Numbered from the stretch's first letter, positions 25,647-35,835 are shown. The stretch is 64,000 bases of DNA from Niallia sp. FSL W8-0635 (GCF_038007965.1 NZ_JBBOYD010000001.1:4504501-4568500), one strand, 5' to 3'. The notes: a model not told the origin generated them from the letters alone. Numbers and translations are program-made.

Positions 25647-28430
25647 TTACTTAACTAGCCATACTCTTAGAACTGAATATAATTGATCTAAATCTAGTGG
25701 TTTACTAATATAATCCGATGCACCCGCCTCTAAGCATTTTTCGCGATCATTTTTCATTGCTTTAGCTGTCAGTGCAATAATAGGTATTTCGGTCAAGTTC
25801 ATCGTTTGACGAATTATAGTCATTGTTTCATAGCCATTCATATTTGGCATCATAATATCCATTAGAATGACATCTAAATCAGGTGTTTCTTCAATAATTC
25901 CCAAGGATTCCTTTCCATTGTGTGCGACAAGGACATCCATTCCTATTTTTTCAAGAGTTGTTTTAAGGGCAAATATATTTCGGTTATCATCATCAACAAT
26001 CAATACTTTTTTCCCTTTAAATACATCATCATGCTTGTCATTAGACAACATGATTTCCGCGTTTCTTTCTTCCTCTTGTTTTTGCTCTTCTTTATCTATT
26101 TCTAGTCGAGCTTCTTGTTTTTTCACTTCCATTGTAGCAGCAACATTTATGTCACTAATTTGGAGCTTTGCATCAGCTATTCCATTTGGAAGACTTGGAA
26201 TAGTTAGGGTAAATATACTTCCTTTTCCTTCTGAGCTTTTCAAGGAAATCCATCCACCTAGTAATCTAGCAAATTCTCTGCAAATGGATAGCCCCAGACC
26301 AGTACCTCCATATTTACGCACAGTTGCCCCATCTGCCTGCTGGAATGTTTCAAATATTAATTTATGTTTATCTCTCGGTATGCCAATTCCTGTATCTGAT
26401 ACCGAAATTTCCAACCACTCGCTACTTAATTCTCTCATGCTGCGACTCATTTGGTTTTTCTTCTTAACATCTAAAGTGACTGAACCACTTTCCGTAAATT
26501 TAAACGCATTGGATAATAGATTTTTTATTATTTGCTGGAATCTCTTTTCATCTGTATATAAGATATCTTTGAGTGTTTCCTGCTTATGTATAATAAATTC
26601 TACATCCTTCTGCTTCGCAACAGGAGCAAAGCTTCGTTCCAATTGTGATGTAATATCATTAATACTTACCTCACCAAAATGAACATCGAGCTTTCCTGCC
26701 TCTACTTTTGAAAGATCAAGAATATCATTTATAAGGGAAAGAAGATCTTTACCAGAAGAATGAATAACGTTCGCAAACTCCATTTCCTCTGCCGACAGAC
26801 GATTTGAGTCATTTTCTGCAAGCATTTCCGAAAGAATGAGAATACTATTTAATGGCGTTCTTAATTCATGGCTCATATTTGCTAAGAACTCTGATTTATA
26901 GTTAGAATTTTGAATGACCAATTCTGTTTTCTCTTCTAATTCCTCTTTTGCTTTTTCTAAATCCTTTGTCTTCGCTTCCGCTTCTCTTGTTCGATCTTCT
27001 AGTTGTTCATTTGTAGCCATCAGTTCTTCTTTTTGCATTTGCAGCTCTTCAGACTGAGATTGTAATTCCTCTGACTGTGTTTGTAGTTCTTCGGATTGAA
27101 CCTGTAACTCTTCGGTCATGGCTCTAGATTCGTTTAATAAGCGAACAATTTCCATTCTACCCATAATACTATTGATTGTTAATCCAAATGTTTCTACTAT
27201 ACCCACAATCAGATCTTGTTGAAGCTTCGTAAATTCAGTCATCGTTGCAAGCTCCAAGACAGCAATAACGTCTCCCTCAAACATAACTGGGACAATAATA
27301 ATGCTACGTGGCGAAACATCCCCTAAACCCGTTGCGATTAAACGGTAATCACTTGGTATTTCCTTATAGTGAATCACACGCTGTTCTTTGGCACTTTGAC
27401 CAATTAAGCCTTCTCCTAATTGGAAAGTGTCTCTTCCAATCGTATCACCTGATTCCGCAAATGTTGCTGCTTTCACATAAGTTTCCCTTTTTTGTTGTGT
27501 ATCTTTCACATAGAATGCTCCAAAACTAGCATCTGTTTTTTTGGCCAGTTCCGTAATAAACATGTTAGATAAAGCTTCAATGGAAGAAATCCCTTGAAAT
27601 TTCATGACAATATCAGCAACATTAGACTGTAACCACTCTCTTTGCTCTACATTGTCAAGAAGCTGATTAGTCGCATCTGCCAGCTCTTTTATCTCATCAT
27701 TGGTTCGTACATGAATGCGTGTGTTAATGATGCCCTTAGATGCAGCAATTGTACTAATGCTGCCTGTCACTTCTTTAATCGTTCTAACAATCGATTTAGA
27801 AATTTGACTAGCTATGATAATCGCAACAAGAGATATCAAAACTAATGCACCGAATAGCCCAATAGTTACTGTATTATTTTGTTTATCCAATTTAGTTGCT
27901 TGATTTGCAGATGCTGCCTTTTCTGTATCTCTTAACGAGTTAAACTTCTCTGTAATCTCGTTTATATAATCCCGACCAGAATCTGTCTCAAAAAAAGCAT
28001 TCAGTGCATCTGTATTGTTCTGTTCTTTAAATTGGATTGTTGGCTCGCCTGCTGTCCTAATCCAATTTTCAATATTATCTTTTATTTCTAATAAATTTTT
28101 CTGCTGAGCAGGTTTATCACTCATTAACTGATAAAGTTCATTAAATTGCGCTTCCCAGTTTTCCTTCCCATCGTTATATGGAATTAAGTAGCTTTGATTA
28201 CCTGTAATTATAAATCCACGCTGACCAGTTTCCATATCTAATACACTTTTTTCAATGGAAGCAGTTAATTCATGTATGCGAGAATCATAATTAATAATCG
28301 AGTTACGTTCCTGTTGCAGGGATCGTATTTGATTATTGAGCAAAATTACCGATACAAGTAAACAAAGGATAATAACAATGTAACCAAGGATAATTTTGGA
28401 GCGAATTCCGAACTTGAATTTCGTTTCCAT
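25647..28430 (-). CDS. rsbK: hybrid sensor histidine kinase (RsbK-like)
   Basis: The 927 residues comprise TM1 (about 13-31), a CHASE3 domain with METGQRGFIITGN, TM2 (about 188-208), HAMP, GAF (about 285-420), a coiled coil with the repeat SEELQTQSEELQSQ, HisKA (FLANMSHELRTPLNSIL), HATPase_c (DTGIGIPRDK, YGGTGLGLSI) and a C-terminal receiver (VLIVDDDNRNIFALK; VILMDIMMPNMNG). This is the RsbK architecture of Bacillus cereus, which phosphorylates RsbY to turn on sigma-B. The S-E-E-L-Q heptads fit the methylation region recognised by RsbM. It is transcribed with rsbM and converges on rsbY. Confidence 0.88.
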   Translation of the reverse strand: METKFKFGIRSKIILGYIVIILCLLVSVILLNNQIRSLQQERNSIINYDSRIHELTASIEKSVLDMETGQRGFIITGNQSYLIPYNDGKENWEAQFNELYQLMSDKPAQQKNLLEIKDNIENWIRTAGEPTIQFKEQNNTDALNAFFETDSGRDYINEITEKFNSLRDTEKAASANQATKLDKQNNTVTIGLFGALVLISLVAIIIASQISKSIVRTIKEVTGSISTIAASKGIINTRIHVRTNDEIKELADATNQLLDNVEQREWLQSNVADIVMKFQGISSIEALSNMFITELAKKTDASFGAFYVKDTQQKRETYVKAATFAESGDTIGRDTFQLGEGLIGQSAKEQRVIHYKEIPSDYRLIATGLGDVSPRSIIIVPVMFEGDVIAVLELATMTEFTKLQQDLIVGIVETFGLTINSIMGRMEIVRLLNESRAMTEELQVQSEELQTQSEELQSQSEELQMQKEELMATNEQLEDRTREAEAKTKDLEKAKEELEEKTELVIQNSNYKSEFLANMSHELRTPLNSILILSEMLAENDSNRLSAEEMEFANVIHSSGKDLLSLINDILDLSKVEAGKLDVHFGEVSINDITSQLERSFAPVAKQKDVEFIIHKQETLKDILYTDEKRFQQIIKNLLSNAFKFTESGSVTLDVKKKNQMSRSMRELSSEWLEISVSDTGIGIPRDKHKLIFETFQQADGATVRKYGGTGLGLSICREFARLLGGWISLKSSEGKGSIFTLTIPSLPNGIADAKLQISDINVAATMEVKKQEARLEIDKEEQKQEEERNAEIMLSNDKHDDVFKGKKVLIVDDDNRNIFALKTTLEKIGMDVLVAHNGKESLGIIEETPDLDVILMDIMMPNMNGYETMTIIRQTMNLTEIPIIALTAKAMKNDREKCLEAGASDYISKPLDLDQLYSVLRVWLVK

Positions 28431-28625
28431 TTAAATTACCTTCCTTAAACTTAGTTTCTATTTTAATAGTATAGTATTCTCGGAAAAAATGAAAAGGAAA
28501 TTTGCTCTATTTTCTTTCATTTATTCAAGTGTAAATTACTTTTGCTTTGGACTCAACATTCCTGATTTAGAATTATAATTTTTACCAATATTTACATATC
28601 ATCAAGAAAGCCTGTTTTTTAGATA

Positions 28626-28834
28626 GGCTGTTTTCTAAAAGATTGTTGCTTTCTCAATAGAAAAAATCAATTAATGAGGAAATCTGAGCAGCCTGAATAC
28701 ACGTAGACTCCTGTGGGATTAGCGAGACAGCCTGAGACCCTGCAGGCGAAGCCGAAGCGGCTCAGCGCGAGCCCCACGGAAAGCGGAGTGTATTCAGGCT
28801 GCGGCTCATAGCAACAAACTTTACGAAAACAGCC
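28626..28834 (+). mobile_element. ~209-bp non-autonomous mobile element (MITE), copy 2
   Basis: It is nearly identical to the element at 23241-23451 and in the same orientation, with the same GGCTGTTTTC / GAAAACAGCC ends. The perfect direct repeat TTTAGATA flanks it (28618-28625 and 28835-28842). The inner perfect inverted repeat is at 28688-28702 and 28788-28802. It is non-coding. It sits upstream of rsbK and downstream of the helicase gene. Differences from copy 1 are concentrated in the G+C-rich core. Confidence 0.9.
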
Positions 28835-28905
28835 TTTAGATAAAACAGACCTTCTTTTTTTCTCACTCGGTTTGCAAGCTTCCATTAAATAATATACTTA
28901 AATTT

Positions 28906-31389
28906 CTATCTGTAATAACACTCATTACAAATAGCAAATTTAAATCTAGCTGACAGTTCTTTTCCACATTTTTTACATACTTTACTCCGCTTTTTCCCTT
29001 TAATTCCTGCCTTTAAATGATCATTTATTTGATCACTCAATTCTCCCCTTAGCTTTTCCCAATAATATGCTTCTGTTCTCCTTTCTAATCTATATAAAAA
29101 TAATAAATGAAGGCCAATAGCTTTATACGATAATTCTAATTCCTCCAAGCTATCATGTTTAATTTTTGGTTCTGGTAAATCCCTATTCTCGACAATTGCC
29201 TCCATATTCATTTTCCATTGAGAACGTAAGGTAGCCTCACTTGTTGCAAATGGCAGCTTCAAAAAGCTAAATAAATCATGTAAGGACATTCTTGCTTCCA
29301 CCATTGTATCCATTATCATCTCATATAGCAGCATTTCCTCTGCTAACGATGCCTTTTTGGTACCCTCTGGACTTTTAAAATGTCCCCATAAATAAAAGAA
29401 AAGGCCGAGATTATTAGAATACTTTTGAAATCTTTCTAGTACAGCATTTGTTGGTGCAATCGTAAATCCATAAAGATCATCATCTTTTTTTTCTAATAAA
29501 TACTTCATTTTTTTGCGGTCGCTTGTAAATGCCACTCTCCCAATATCATATATTCCCTTTCTTCCTGCTCTACCCGCAATCTGCTTCACTTCCTGTGAGC
29601 TTAACATCCTTCTTCTAATGCCATCAAACTTTTCATTCTCTAAGAAAACAATTCTTCTTATTGGTAAATTAAGCCCCATTCCAATAGCATCTGTTGAAAC
29701 GATTACCTTTGTTTCTCCATCAATAAATCGCTGCATTTGTTTTTTTCGAGCTTCTGGAGGCATGCTTCCATAAATCACGCTTACTTGCCATCCCTTTCTT
29801 TGTAGCTCAGAAGCGGTTTCTAATACCCTTCTTCTTGAAAAACAAACAAGCGCATCGCCTTTTCTCGTGTGACTTAATTGAAATAAATCCATTTCTATTT
29901 GTAACGGCGTATCCCTGTAATACTCATAGACCTCTACATTTGTATCACCTAATAGCTGCAGAAGCATATTTTTTGCATGTAGACTGGCAATAATATGTAC
30001 CTCTTTCGCATTTGCCTTCGTTATGGCCCGATACCATGAAAATCCACGTTCCTTATCTGCAATCATTTGGGATTCATCAATAACTATTACGTCATAATAA
30101 TCTTTTTCATGAAACATTTCTACTGTACTAGACTGATGTTGCGCCTCCTGTACAAGCTTTTCCTCTTCTCCTGTTTTAAGGGAGCAAGGTACACCTTTCT
30201 GATTTAGTTTTTCATAAATTTCCAGTGCCAGTAATCTTAAAGGAGCCAAATATAAGCCACTGTTTGCTTCCATCATACGATTTATCGCTTGAAAGGTTTT
30301 ACCAGTATTTGTTTCTCCGGTATGCAACACATATTTTATATCCCTACTAGTTGGAGGATAGTATTCCTTTCCAAATATATCCTCAATCATTCTAGCTTCT
30401 TCTTCTTTTCGGCGTCTTTGTTCCTCTCTATCTTCCGCCTCTTTCTGCTCTTTTCTTTTGCGGTCCTTTTCCATTATTTCTTTATGGATTTCTAAATCAA
30501 AAGGAATATCCAATAGCTTCTCAAGATCTATTATGTATTCAGGAAATAAATCCTCTAAAAATTCTTCCGTTATTTCTTCAAGTAACGGCGTACTTACTTC
30601 AAGTAAAAATGAATTAGATAAGGAATGATTAAATACTTTTTCATATTCTTCTTTTATGCGCGTTGGCAATTTATCTTTTATCCATGTAGGGAAAAAATCA
30701 ATTAAATGTTGAAAAATCAAATTTTCATATGCTTCTGTTCGATCCTCTAAAAAATAAAATTGATTATATGGCATATCCATTTCATTCGATAAGTATTCTT
30801 CAAATGTTACTTCCATGGAAGATAACACAATCCCATTTCGATCAATCTCAACAGCTATATTGCATCCACTTAAATATCGAATATAGAGAAAAAGTTCCTC
30901 ATAGTGCTTCTCCATTAATTGCTCGATATAATAAGAGAATTTAACTGTATATTTACGCTTTTTTTCCAGTTCCTTTTGTTCTTCTACTTTTAGTAAAAAC
31001 ACTTCCCTTTTCTCTTCATAGCTTTCTTTCCATATTTCCTTATTTTCTCCCAGCTTTGTTCTCAGCCATTCCTCATATGGAAATACTTCGACTTCTCGAA
31101 TTTCGTTTCGAAACAATCGATTAATGTCCTTTTTATTAAGATTGCTGACATCTAGCCCTATGTTTGTAAGATAATCCTTTTTTTCAGCATAACGAATATG
31201 ACTAGTTGCCGTATTAAGCCAAGTATTTAACCAAATTTGCTCGATAAATACTTTTCGATCTTTCATATATTGTTCAAAGGTTGGTTGACTTTCTTGTTTT
31301 TCTAAATATTTATTTACGTCATTCATGATAAGGTTTTTTGTTTGGTGAATCGCTCTATCATATTGAGATTTTAATACTAAATTGATCAT
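28906..31389 (-). CDS. SUV3-like superfamily 2 helicase with C-terminal zinc ribbon
   Basis: The 827 residues comprise a charged helical N-terminal region (about 1-340), then a helicase core with motif I TGETNTGKTFQA, motif Ia LAPLRLLALE, motif II VIDESQM, motif V VSTDAIGMGLNLP and motif VI QIAGRAGRKG. The sequence ends in a four-cysteine ribbon (CKKCGKEL...CNECYYR). GETNTGKT, DESQM and the GMGLNLP-IRR stretch resemble the SUV3 RNA helicase branch known from mitochondrial degradosomes. A long N-terminal extension precedes the core. AGGAGTTCATA precedes the ATG. A role in RNA turnover is inferred from the family. Confidence 0.82.
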   Translation of the reverse strand: MINLVLKSQYDRAIHQTKNLIMNDVNKYLEKQESQPTFEQYMKDRKVFIEQIWLNTWLNTATSHIRYAEKKDYLTNIGLDVSNLNKKDINRLFRNEIREVEVFPYEEWLRTKLGENKEIWKESYEEKREVFLLKVEEQKELEKKRKYTVKFSYYIEQLMEKHYEELFLYIRYLSGCNIAVEIDRNGIVLSSMEVTFEEYLSNEMDMPYNQFYFLEDRTEAYENLIFQHLIDFFPTWIKDKLPTRIKEEYEKVFNHSLSNSFLLEVSTPLLEEITEEFLEDLFPEYIIDLEKLLDIPFDLEIHKEIMEKDRKRKEQKEAEDREEQRRRKEEEARMIEDIFGKEYYPPTSRDIKYVLHTGETNTGKTFQAINRMMEANSGLYLAPLRLLALEIYEKLNQKGVPCSLKTGEEEKLVQEAQHQSSTVEMFHEKDYYDVIVIDESQMIADKERGFSWYRAITKANAKEVHIIASLHAKNMLLQLLGDTNVEVYEYYRDTPLQIEMDLFQLSHTRKGDALVCFSRRRVLETASELQRKGWQVSVIYGSMPPEARKKQMQRFIDGETKVIVSTDAIGMGLNLPIRRIVFLENEKFDGIRRRMLSSQEVKQIAGRAGRKGIYDIGRVAFTSDRKKMKYLLEKKDDDLYGFTIAPTNAVLERFQKYSNNLGLFFYLWGHFKSPEGTKKASLAEEMLLYEMIMDTMVEARMSLHDLFSFLKLPFATSEATLRSQWKMNMEAIVENRDLPEPKIKHDSLEELELSYKAIGLHLLFLYRLERRTEAYYWEKLRGELSDQINDHLKAGIKGKKRSKVCKKCGKELSARFKFAICNECYYR

Positions 31390-31521
31390 TATGAACTCCT
31401 ATAAAAATGTATTTCCACTCTTCTTATACTTATTTTCCTTTATTTTATCTTAGTCATGTAGTTTTTTTCATATTTTTTGGATTTTCTTCTATTTTTTCAG
31501 TAAAGTGTTTATTTTTTTAAA

Positions 31522-31594
31522 AGAAAACAGCCTTCTTTATACTGTTTTCTAAGTGAATAAGGAATGTCGTTTTTTAGCGTTTTTTAGAAAACGA
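31522..31594. other. intergenic hairpins, no gene
   Basis: In the 348-base gap between the helicase gene and oppF, AGAAAACAG (31522-31530) pairs with CTGTTTTCT (31542-31550), and CGTTTT/AAAACG forms a smaller hairpin at 31579-31594. No coding frame is credible here. Confidence 0.5.
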
Positions 31595-31651
31595 TTTTCC
31601 CTCCATTTAGGATTATGTATTTAATGATAGGGGAAATAGGAAGAATAAAGA

Positions 31652-31699
31652 TTTCATTTCCCGAGAAATGAAAAAATCCTTGCACTTTTGGCAAGGATT
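31652..31699 (-). terminator. double terminator of the opp operon
   Basis: AATCCTTGC/GCAAGGATT (31675-31699) is followed on the minus strand by a T run. A second perfect hairpin TTTCATTTC/GAAATGAAA lies at 31652-31673. Confidence 0.82.
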
Positions 31700-31737
31700 A
31701 TTTATGAGGGTCTTCTTTAATAGATTCGTTATATTAC

Positions 31738-32679
31738 TTAGCTCTTTTTTAGCTTTAATTCTTGTTTGTATTTCTCTAATTCTTTCATTGTGCAACGTAC
31801 AAAGTGACCTGGCGTTACCTCTCTAAGTTCTGCTGGTTCACTTGTATCATGTACAGATGGATCATAAGCAATTCTCGTACGCTCACGTTCATAACGTGGA
31901 TCTGGAAGTGGAATTGCGGACAATAGTGATTTTGTGTATGGGTGAATTGGGTTTTCATAAAGCTCATCCGCTTCTGCAAGTTCTACCATGTTCCCCATAT
32001 ACATAACACCAATGCGATCACTAATATATTTAACCATAGAAAGGTCGTGGGCAATAAATAAATAGGTTAGACCACGCTCTTTTTGAAGCTTTTTCAAAAG
32101 GTTAACAACCTGTGCTTGAATGGAAACATCTAGAGCAGAAATTGGCTCATCACAGATAATGAAATCTGGCTCTACAGCTAGTGCGCGAGCGATCCCAATT
32201 CTTTGTCGTTGACCACCACTGAATTCATGTGGGAAGCGTGTAGCATGCTCTTTGTTCAATCCTACCACTTCAAGTAATTCTTCTACTCTTTGACGACGCT
32301 CTTCAGGTGTTTTCGCAAGCTTATGGTTATCAATACCTTCTGCAATAATATCAAGTACCGTCATACGCGGATTTAGAGAAGAATGCGGATCTTGGAAAAT
32401 CATTTGCATTTTTCGGTTGAAATTGCGAAGCTCTGCTTTTGACTTTTTCCCATGCACATCTTCACCATTAAATTTAACTTCTCCACCTGTTGCATCATAA
32501 AGACGGATAATGGTTCTACCTGTTGTAGATTTCCCACAACCAGATTCTCCAACAAGACCAAATGTTTCTCCTTTAAAAATTTCAAAGGATACACCATCTA
32601 CAGCTTTAATGATTCTATCTCTACCTGCTGAAAAGTGCTTTTGCAAGTTTTTTACTTCTAATAATTTTTCTCTAGTCAA
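31738..32679 (-). CDS. oppF: oligopeptide ABC transporter ATP-binding protein OppF
   Basis: The 313-residue ATPase has Walker [13 protein letters not shown], signature [15 protein letters not shown] and Walker [13 protein letters not shown]. The C-terminal oligopeptide-transporter extension includes [19 protein letters not shown] and ends in [16 protein letters not shown]. The start is TTG at 32679, and the codon overlaps the oppD stop by four bases. It supplies ATP hydrolysis for peptide import with OppD, and is the last gene of the operon. Confidence 0.93.
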   Translation of the reverse strand: MTREKLLEVKNLQKHFSAGRDRIIKAVDGVSFEIFKGETFGLVGESGCGKSTTGRTIIRLYDATGGEVKFNGEDVHGKKSKAELRNFNRKMQMIFQDPHSSLNPRMTVLDIIAEGIDNHKLAKTPEERRQRVEELLEVVGLNKEHATRFPHEFSGGQRQRIGIARALAVEPDFIICDEPISALDVSIQAQVVNLLKKLQKERGLTYLFIAHDLSMVKYISDRIGVMYMGNMVELAEADELYENPIHPYTKSLLSAIPLPDPRYERERTRIAYDPSVHDTSEPAELREVTPGHFVRCTMKELEKYKQELKLKKS

Positions 32680-33731
32680 CTTTTTTCACCATCCTTGCGA
32701 CCTGTTTTGGAGAAACCAAGCATTCTTTGTTTAACCGCTTCTGGTGGCTCAATCTTTGGAGCATCTTCATGTAATAACCAAGTTGCTGCATAATGTGTAT
32801 CAGAAACTTTAAACATTGGTGGTTCCATCACTGTGTCAATTTCCAATGCAAATTGATTTCTAGGCGCAAATGCATCTCCTGCTGGAGGCTTTAACATATT
32901 CGGTGGGCTTCCAGGTATAGCAAATAGTTCTTCATCTGTACTATCTAGTGTTGGCATAGATCCAATTAAACCCCAAGTATAAGGATGCTTTGGATTATAG
33001 AAAATATCATCTACTGTTCCAATTTCAACGATTTTACCTGCATACATAACAGCTACACGGTCTGCCACGTTTGCCACAACACCAAGGTCATGTGTAATGA
33101 AGATAATGGCACTTTCGGTTTTCTTTTGAATGTCCTTCATTAATTCTAAAATTTGTGCCTGAATTGTAACATCAAGTGCTGTTGTCGGTTCATCGGCAAT
33201 TAGAATCTTAGGATTACATGCAAGAGCAATCGCTACAACTACACGCTGACGCATTCCACCTGAGAATTGATGTGGAAATTGATTAATGCGAATTTCCGGC
33301 TGTGGAATACCAACTAATTCAAGTAGCTCGAGAGCACGTTTCTTTGCATCAGATTTATTCATATTTTGATGCTTGACTAGACCTTCCATGATTTGGTTCC
33401 CAATTTTCATTGTTGGATTCAAAGAAGACATTGGATCTTGGAAAACCATTGAAATATCTTTTCCGCGAATTTTTTGCATTTCCTTCTTAGACTTTTTAAC
33501 AAGATCTTCGCCCTCTAATAAAATTTCCCCACTTTTAATGACACTTTGTGGTTCAGGAAGAAGTCTCATTAAAGCATTAGAAGTAACGGATTTACCAGAA
33601 CCGGATTCCCCTACAATTGCTAGTGTTTCCCCTTTATTTAACTCAAAGCTAACACCGCGAACAGCTTGTACTTCACCGTTGTAGGTGTTAAATGATACTC
33701 TTAAATCTTTGACTTCTAATAATTTACTCAT
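32676..33731 (-). CDS. oppD: oligopeptide ABC transporter ATP-binding protein OppD
   Basis: The 351-residue ATPase has Walker [13 protein letters not shown], signature [15 protein letters not shown], Walker [13 protein letters not shown] and the C-terminal OppD segment [18 protein letters not shown], with [19 protein letters not shown]. Expected iron-sulfur-type Cys residues of some OppD/DppD C-termini are not seen. AGGAGAGTAGGTG precedes the ATG. It lies between oppC and oppF. Confidence 0.93.
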   Translation of the reverse strand: MSKLLEVKDLRVSFNTYNGEVQAVRGVSFELNKGETLAIVGESGSGKSVTSNALMRLLPEPQSVIKSGEILLEGEDLVKKSKKEMQKIRGKDISMVFQDPMSSLNPTMKIGNQIMEGLVKHQNMNKSDAKKRALELLELVGIPQPEIRINQFPHQFSGGMRQRVVVAIALACNPKILIADEPTTALDVTIQAQILELMKDIQKKTESAIIFITHDLGVVANVADRVAVMYAGKIVEIGTVDDIFYNPKHPYTWGLIGSMPTLDSTDEELFAIPGSPPNMLKPPAGDAFAPRNQFALEIDTVMEPPMFKVSDTHYAATWLLHEDAPKIEPPEAVKQRMLGFSKTGRKDGEKS

Positions 33732-33749
33732 TTATAAACACCTACTCTC

Positions 33750-34904
33750 CTATTTATGCATTTTAGGATCGAATGCATCACGCAAGCCATCACCTAATAT
33801 ATTGAATGCAATCATTAATACTGACAATACAGCCGCTGGGAAAACTAGTAAATACGGGTACAAACGTAAATTTGCAAATCCTAGTTCAATTAAAGCACCT
33901 AATGAAGCTTTAGGAGGTACAATACCTAATCCGATAAAGCTAAGGAATGCTTCGAAGAAAATAGCTCCAGGAATAGAGAACATTGTATTGACAATGATAA
34001 TACCAGTAATATTCGGAACCAAATGTCTTCTAATAATCGTACCATTTGACGTTCCTAATGTTCTTGCGGCAAGTACAAACTCTTGATTTGTTAACTTCAA
34101 TACTTCCCCACGAACAATACGGGACATTCCTATCCATCCTGTAATTGCTAATGCCACAACAATGGAGACAATACCAGGCTGGAGAATAAGCATCATTAAA
34201 AGAATTATTACTAGGTTTGGAATTCCTACTAATATTTCTGCAATACGCTGTAATACGTTATCGACTCTTCCGCCGTAGAAGCCAGAGACACCGCCATATG
34301 TTACCCCAATTAATAAATCAAGTACAGCTGCGACAAAGGCAATAATTAACGATACTCTTGTTCCTTCCCAAAGTCTTGTCCATTGGTCACGTCCAAGTGT
34401 ATCCGTACCAAACCAGAAATAAGTATCATCCATATCTTTCGCTTCATAGATGTGGAAAGTTGCTCTTACTGCTGCTGAATTTCTTGAACCGTCTCCTTCA
34501 TCAAGAACTTTAATATCAACAAACTCATCTGTACTTTTATAACGAGCCATTGCTTTTGCAGTTGCATCCTCTACATCTGTGCCTTCATATCTACCTGCTA
34601 AAGTACCATTCAAACCCAACCAAGAAATATTCTCTAACACTGGTACTCTTGGAGGAAGCTTTGCACGAGAAAGATCTTGACCGTTATTGCCATAGTCATT
34701 CATATGTGGACCAAAAATACTCAGTAAGATTATTAATAGTATTATAAATATACTGACTATTGCAGGTTTATTTTTTAATAATGTTCTTCTTGCATCCTGA
34801 CCAAAGGTTCTACTTGGTGCCGTTATTTTTTCACTAATATTCTCTTCTTGCTTAAGAGGTTTAAATAAATTTTTATCAATTTTATTAAGTTTATTTTTAT
34901 CCAT
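33750..34904 (-). CDS. oppC: oligopeptide ABC transporter permease OppC
   Basis: The 384-residue permease has an N-terminal OppC_N helix (LLKNKPAIVSIFIILLIILL) and an unusually long extracytoplasmic segment (about 75-160) before FWFGTDTLGRDQWTRLWEG. Five further helices follow, with the cytoplasmic coupling motif AARTLGTSNGTIIRRHLVPN. ATG at 34904 is preferred because AGGAGG lies upstream; the frame continues to 34943 inside oppB. Only one base separates it from the oppB stop. Confidence 0.9.
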   Translation of the reverse strand: MDKNKLNKIDKNLFKPLKQEENISEKITAPSRTFGQDARRTLLKNKPAIVSIFIILLIILLSIFGPHMNDYGNNGQDLSRAKLPPRVPVLENISWLGLNGTLAGRYEGTDVEDATAKAMARYKSTDEFVDIKVLDEGDGSRNSAAVRATFHIYEAKDMDDTYFWFGTDTLGRDQWTRLWEGTRVSLIIAFVAAVLDLLIGVTYGGVSGFYGGRVDNVLQRIAEILVGIPNLVIILLMMLILQPGIVSIVVALAITGWIGMSRIVRGEVLKLTNQEFVLAARTLGTSNGTIIRRHLVPNITGIIIVNTMFSIPGAIFFEAFLSFIGLGIVPPKASLGALIELGFANLRLYPYLLVFPAAVLSVLMIAFNILGDGLRDAFDPKMHK

Positions 34905-34905
34905 T

Positions 34906-35835
34906 TTATTTTTTTCCTCCTGCAATTCTAATTCTAGGATCAATTAATCCATATAGGAGGTCAATGATTAAAATTATGATAACAAATCCAAAGGCAAACA
35001 ATAAGGTTGTTCCCATAATTGTCGGATAATCATTTACAGTAACCGATGTAACAAATTGCTCTCCAATTCCAGGAATAGCAAAGATTTTCTCAATAACTAA
35101 TGATCCTGTCATTAAGCCTACTGCCATAGGACCTATAACTGTAACTAAAGGTATCAATGCATTTCGTAATCCATGCTTAAAGATAATTCCTGCTTCACTA
35201 ACCCCTTTTGCACGAGCTGTTGTAATATAATTGGAATGTAGTACCTCTATCATTTCTGTTCTTGTAAACCTTGCCGCAACAGCTAAAGGAGATATTGCTA
35301 GTGCAATAGTTGGTAGAATTGTATATTCAAAGCCACCCCAAAGCGCAACAGGTAGTAGATCCCATCTTACTGCAAAGAAATATTGTAATAGTCCTGCAAA
35401 TACGAATGATGGAACCGATGTCCCGAGTACCGCAATAACAGTAGACGTATAATCGATTGGACCATTCCTATAAATAGACGCTATTAATCCTAGCAGAATT
35501 CCAACCACTGTCCCCAGCACTAATGCTTGTCCACCTAAAAGTGCGGACGGACCAATTTTGGCTGTCAATATTTTCGTAACAGGGGTATTATCAAACGCAA
35601 ATGAAACACCTAAATCCCCTTGCACAAGTTTTCCTAAATAAGTCACATATTGAACGGGAATTGGATCGTTCAATCCATATTTTTCCAATATAATTGTTTT
35701 TTGTTCTTCACTTAATTTATCGTCAGCCTTCAACGGACTCCCTGGAAGAAACTTCATCAGGAAAAAGGAGACTGTTGCGATAATGAACAGTGTTATGAAC
35801 ATATACCATAAACGTCGAAGAAGATATCGAGCCAT
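34906..35835 (-). CDS. oppB: oligopeptide ABC transporter permease OppB
   Basis: The 309-residue permease begins MARYLLRRLWYMFITLFII with the usual N-terminal helix. It contains the long loop KYGLNDPIPVQYVTYLGKL, the EAA coupling segment TARAKGVSEAGIIFKHGLRN and EKIFAIPGIGEQFVTSV, and ends DPRIRIAGGKK. This length and motif order are standard for OppB. AGGAGGTGCACAG precedes the ATG. It is separated from oppA by a stem-loop that may lower distal expression. Confidence 0.93.
   Translation of the reverse strand: MARYLLRRLWYMFITLFIIATVSFFLMKFLPGSPLKADDKLSEEQKTIILEKYGLNDPIPVQYVTYLGKLVQGDLGVSFAFDNTPVTKILTAKIGPSALLGGQALVLGTVVGILLGLIASIYRNGPIDYTSTVIAVLGTSVPSFVFAGLLQYFFAVRWDLLPVALWGGFEYTILPTIALAISPLAVAARFTRTEMIEVLHSNYITTARAKGVSEAGIIFKHGLRNALIPLVTVIGPMAVGLMTGSLVIEKIFAIPGIGEQFVTSVTVNDYPTIMGTTLLFAFGFVIIILIIDLLYGLIDPRIRIAGGKK

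Noticed and set aside
23233..28842. Composite transposon carrying the rsb genes between two MITE copies
   Set aside because: Each copy has its own different 8-base target duplication, and no duplication joins the outer ends. The copies therefore inserted separately.
28667..28885. 72-codon frame on the minus strand across MITE copy 2
   Set aside because: It spans the inverted-repeat core and flanking sequence, lacks a binding site and is not matched by an equivalent frame in copy 1.
31522..31550. Decayed MITE remnant (GAAAACAGCC next to CTGTTTTCTAA)
   Set aside because: Only about ten bases of each end match, there is no core and no target duplication. It is also explained as an A+T-rich hairpin.
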